Part shown: positions 59,946-64,000 of the stretch, one piece after another
Position numbering within the stretch: position 1 is the first letter of the stretch
Layout of the letters: each line of letters opens with the position of its first letter
From: Monodelphis domestica
Lineage: Eukaryota; Chordata; Mammalia; Didelphimorphia; Didelphidae
Length of the DNA stretch: 64,000 bases
NCBI RefSeq assembly: GCF_027887165.1
Contig: NC_077235.1
Coordinates: 48,043,395 to 48,107,394 of the forward strand
Reading direction: 5' to 3'
Translations under genes and position numbers: made by a program
Notes under the pieces: model-generated
The model's input: only the letters and a program-made list of their open reading frames with translations
Told to the model about the DNA's origin: nothing
Databases searched by the model: none

Positions 59946-61149
59946 AAAGAAATCACACACACACACGCACACAAAAACCAAATTAAGAATGGCAATACTA
60001 ATGCACTGTAGCCTCCTTAGTATGGGGGAATCCACGTCCAATCCAACTCTTCAAAGCAATAAAACTGGCTTTCGATACTAATGAGAATAGCTGGAAAGAC
60101 TAGAATGATCAAGTCATCCTGTTTGGTAGCCTTGTCAATTTGTTCATCTGGAATGGAGCCTCAGTAAAAAGCTCCTCCCTCTAGAAATGACTTCTAGGGG
60201 CCCAATAACATTAGCTCTCACCAGGGCAAATACAGGTAACTCTCCAGCTTACAAATCCCAAAGATATGGTAGTGATGAGCCACCTTGTCCCCAAGTGCCA
60301 ATGCTAGATGTCCCAGCAGGCTCTGCCTGCTCCCTCCACATTTCTCTACTCTGAGCCAAATAAATGCTCCTTAACTGAGAGCTTAAGCTACTTGGCAGGC
60401 TCCTCTGGCTCAGGCTGTCAGAGGCCCAACTTAAGACAGGCGAAGCCATTTGGTGCACCCTCTCAGGGGTCCAGTTACTTTATGAGTTGAATATACTTTT
60501 GTGGACTGAGTTGAGAACCTACGTACCTCAGGGAGTTAGAGCAGAATACTTGTGACAGTACAGTACTGGGGGGCACAAAGGTTTGTTTTATTTACTAAAA
60601 TATTTATTTACTAAAATTTACCTGGTCCTAAACCATCATGATTTTCGTTCACCATTTAGTAGGGCGTAAGTTCTTGGAGGGAAGGAACTGCCTCAATTTT
60701 GTCTTAGTAGGTCCAGCATCTAGCAAAGACTCTGGCACGGAGTAAGCACTTAAGCAGGTTTTTTTCTTTCTACAGAAAATGTATTCGGAGTTCCCAACAT
60801 ACTTTTGGAAGGGAGGCTGCTCATTAGCTAGGTCACTCATACATTCTACAAGAGTAGAATAAGACGCCATAATTGCACAGGACGTTTCACATAGTATGTT
60901 CCAATTTCGAGTAGTGGATTTCCTTATCATCTAGCATAGCATTGAGACAGTCCTCAAATCCTCTGCTTCTCTGAATGTTGGGAAGTTTTTCCTGATCTCA
61001 AGTACGTACATGCAACTTCTTCCAAGTGCTTTGAGTTCTGCTTTCTGGAGCCAAGCAGAACCAATCTAGATATTCTTCCATATGGTAGCCTTTCTAATAC
61101 CAACAGACAGTTATTCCCTCTCCTAGTTGTCTCTTTTCCAATTCCTAAA
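59946..61149. other. Unassigned sequence
   Basis: No gene recognised. A CA-rich stretch at 59955-59980 follows the L1 tail. Confidence 0.4.
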
Positions 61150-61700
61150 CCAATCCTCAACACCCTTCAGCATTTTGGTTGCTCCCTTCTGGGTATTCTC
61201 AAACTTCTCAATGTCCTTCCTAGGCTCTGGCCATGAGAGCTGAACCTAAAGCTCCAGCTATGTGACACCGCCACCTCTCTTCCTGCTGCCCAAGATCATC
61301 TCAGCCTTTTTGGCTGTCTTGACACACTGCTGAGTCCTACTAAGCTGACCAGCTGCTAAAACTCCCAGATCTTTGTCAGACTGCCTTCTTCCCTTGCTTT
61401 TGAATTTGATTTTTTGAGTCCAAATCCAAGACTTTACACATTTATCCCTAGAAACTCACATCGTAGTAGATTCGGCCCAATATCCTAGCCTGCCAAGATT
61501 TTCTGGGCCCCTGACTTCAAATTCCAACTTAGTGTTATTGGCAAATCTGGTAAATGTACTATCAACGGCTCATTTTTCTATTGGTTATTAAGCCCAGAGC
61601 TCAGATGATAACTCCAAGCCACAAATATTGGCATTTGGTCCTACCTGCTCCCATCTAGGTCTTTCTTAGATTGGCAGCAGGTGTGCTTTGCAAACAGTAA
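61150..61700 (-). mobile_element. CR1/L3-like LINE ORF2 relic
   Basis: Minus-strand pattern including 'cccagatctttgtcagactg', 'caagactttacacatttatc' and 'gcctgccaagattttctggg', the reverse complement of a CR1-clade reverse transcriptase C-terminal region. Confidence 0.55.
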
Positions 61701-62987
61701 GTGCTTAATAAATGTTTCATTCAGTCAGTCATTCTATGTTTTTGTTCAAGCAATAAAGGCCAATGGGTTAGTTCCCGAATCCCAGGTGTCAGCAGCCCTT
61801 GAATTTTCAGATGGAAGCTAATTCAGACAAGGATGGCTAACAGTTGACTTTTCTCCTATCGTTGAAAATGGACATGTCCATCGGGTCCACAAGGAGAAGC
61901 TGTTTTCATACATTTTGGACACGTGTTTGCCTATAAAATATATGTATAAGCAGGGTCTTCCAGAGCGTTGATTAAAGCCCTGGGGGTGCTACTCCTCCAT
62001 CATTCTTTTGGATTGGTTGGAGTGGGGCCACTGTGACTATTAAGTCCAATAGCTAACATTTATGTAGTGCTTTAAGGTTGCAATCCATAAATGGTTGGAT
62101 GCGACTGGTTGTTTTTACACGCCATTTCCCCTACATGACAGGGCCGCCCATGGTAAAATGTGACTCAGAGAACCTGGGCATTTCGTGTATGCCAGACTAT
62201 GTACTTCCAGCAAAATTCCACTTGTAAGGACTCTTCTTACAAAGATTTACTCTTATGCTGTATCATAGCCATTTCACTCCAGAGCAGGAAGAAGCTGTGC
62301 TGGGGAAGCAGTTCTACAAAAACTATCTTTTGCAACACGTTCGCCTACACCAATTCCAATAGAAAATATTTCTCTAATGGGGGAAAATTGAACAAAGCAA
62401 ATGTCCTTTTCAATGTAATTTAGAGCTGGCTATATATGTTAGGAGCTGGAAAATGTGCAGTTCTGTGTATAATAGATAAACAGAATGGATACTCAGAACT
62501 TAGAGCAAATGCAGAGAAAGCTATGCTGCACATTGCTTTGCTAAGACAGATTTTAAATATATATTTTATTTGTCAGTTTTTTTAAGTTTCTAATATGATG
62601 TGGCTGAAGGAACCTCAGGTTTGGATGCGCAGTGAAATTTAGAACAGAGACAATACGTCTTCTGCCAACCTAAGAAGGGTCTACTTGGGAAATCAGTCAT
62701 ATCAAAAGCAAATATTTATGGAGTTATCCACAAATTTATTTTTTTATTTGGAGTTATTTATGGAGTTATCAGCAAGGAAGAGACTCTCACCCAATTTTGA
62801 GTAAGAAAAATCCACCAGATGTTCTCAAACATCAGCCCTCCCAAATGGAGACATTCCGAGAATGGTCAGCAAGCATCTCAGGGAAAGATTTCTCAACAAG
62901 ACGACTGCCAAATAAAAGTTTGAGGAATAAGACTCTATCAGCCTGTGGCAGGGAGAAGTGGAATACAATTTTTAAAAGTTCAAAAAG
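61701..62987. other. Unassigned sequence
   Basis: No gene or clear repeat apart from short MIR-like traces near 61690-61740 and 62045-62080. Confidence 0.4.
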
Positions 62988-63170
62988 GGGCAGCTATGTG
63001 ACACAGTAGATAGAGCACCAGGCCTGGAGTCAGGAAGATCTGGGTTCAAATCTGATCTCAAGACACTTCCTAGCTATATGACCCTGGTTAAATGATTTAA
63101 CTCTGTTTACCTTGCCCTTGCCCTTCTAGAAGTCTTAGAGTTGTTAGTAAGAAAGAAAGTAAAGGTTAAA
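62988..63170 (+). mobile_element. MAR1-type CORE-SINE
   Basis: 'ggggcagctatgtgacacag', 'gatctgggttcaaatctgat', 'cacttcctagctatatgacc'. Confidence 0.75.
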
Positions 63171-63782
63171 AAATCCTCAAAGCTTATTTCCTTAAATTAA
63201 TAAGCCTTATAGGCTGACTTGAGGCACTTTTGTCAAGGGTCTGGTTGTTTAGAGCCCCATTTATAATTTAATATCTTGAGAGGAATGAAATGTCTTGTAT
63301 GGACTAAGTATCAGAGGTGAGATTCAAACCCAAGTCTTACAGAATACAGGTTCACTTCTCTCTAAGCTGCCAAAGCACACTGCCATTCTTAAATATCCCA
63401 AATGAGAAAGAACACAGATTTTATATTAAAGAAACCTGGGGAAAAATAAAGAAGAAGAAGATTCATAATTTTAAAATAACAACAAAGTATCTTTCTATCC
63501 ATATCTTAAATATGCAAATAAGAGGTGGAATCAATTAAATTATTTATGTAGAAGTATAAATTGAAATTCTAGTTAACCTCTTCCTGTGCCATTATGACTA
63601 GTGGTTGAATTTCTACTTCCTTCTGTCAAGAATTCTATACCCTCTTTTCTAGAATTATAAAAATATTATCTATGGTATTTTAAAAGTTGGCTATCAGACT
63701 TGGATATCCACAGAATAAATATGAAGCAGTTCTTTTAAAAATATTGCTTCTGCAGGTTCTAATTCTAGTATCAAGAAATCTG

Positions 63783-63880
63783 GGGCAGCTAGACAGAATA
63801 GTGGATAGAGGATCTGGGTTCAAATTTGGCCTCAGTCACTTCCTCACTGTGTGATCCTGGCCATGAGTGGTGGGTCAGCA
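63783..63880 (+). mobile_element. SINE head fragment
   Basis: 'ggggcagctagacagaatag', 'gggttcaaatttggcctcag', 'actgtgtgatcctggccatg'. The flanking 63171-63782 holds no recognised feature. Confidence 0.6.
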
Positions 63881-64000
63881 GGACAGAGGACTAGACATTT
63901 TGTGACTAACAAGTTAGAGGACTAGATAGACATTCTCTTTCATTCTTCCAAACTTTCAAAATTCTTCCAAAATAAGAATTATATACAAAAAGTGCAGCTA

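Overview
The window looks like an intron-rich stretch of a marsupial nuclear genome, most likely a didelphid opossum. The evidence is repeat content. The commonest element is a roughly 200-bp tRNA-derived SINE with clear A and B boxes, of the kind abundant in opossum. There are also MAR1-type CORE-SINEs, MIR, L2, CR1/L3, an RTE-like relic, many copies of a marsupial-type L1 3' end, one solo LTR, and long GA-rich simple repeats. There is no bacterial-style gene organisation; nearly all long open frames are repeat relics or low-complexity shadows.

One real protein gene is present, on the minus strand. Sixteen exons between 44418 and 3659 join, with GT-AG sites and matching phases, into one uninterrupted frame of 2499 nt (832 codons plus stop). 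The product is an Integrator complex subunit 6 family protein, closer in its middle and C-terminal exons to INTS6-like (INTS6L/DDX26B) than to INTS6. The first exon found starts at about residue 63 of the known family proteins, so the exons for the start codon and first third of the VWA domain lie upstream of the window or were not recognised. The VWA remainder and the C-terminal INTS3-binding type module are conserved; the linker after the VWA domain, one central exon and the Ser/Thr-rich tail are strongly diverged. It may be a fast-evolving INTS6L orthologue or a lineage-specific paralogue.

Layout: 1-2160 is downstream repeats (L1, L2, SINE-like). 2161-3658 is the probable 3' UTR, with a proximal and a distal poly(A) signal. 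3659-44418 holds the exons and introns, with SINE arrays at 4.7-6.7 kb, trinucleotide repeats at 7.8-8.8 kb, nested L1s at 8.9-11.7 kb, a 1.4-kb polypurine tract at 26.6-28.0 kb followed by a solo LTR, and an unexplained tandem duplication at 37.6-37.9 kb. 44419-64000 has no exon I can support: it contains repeats, two more polypurine blocks (53.0-55.2 kb, one with a 120-bp tandem repeat), a 4.3-kb degraded L1 (55.7-59.9 kb) and unassigned sequence.

Repeat edges are approximate unless a target-site duplication is quoted. Human family proteins were compared from memory, so similarity statements are qualitative.
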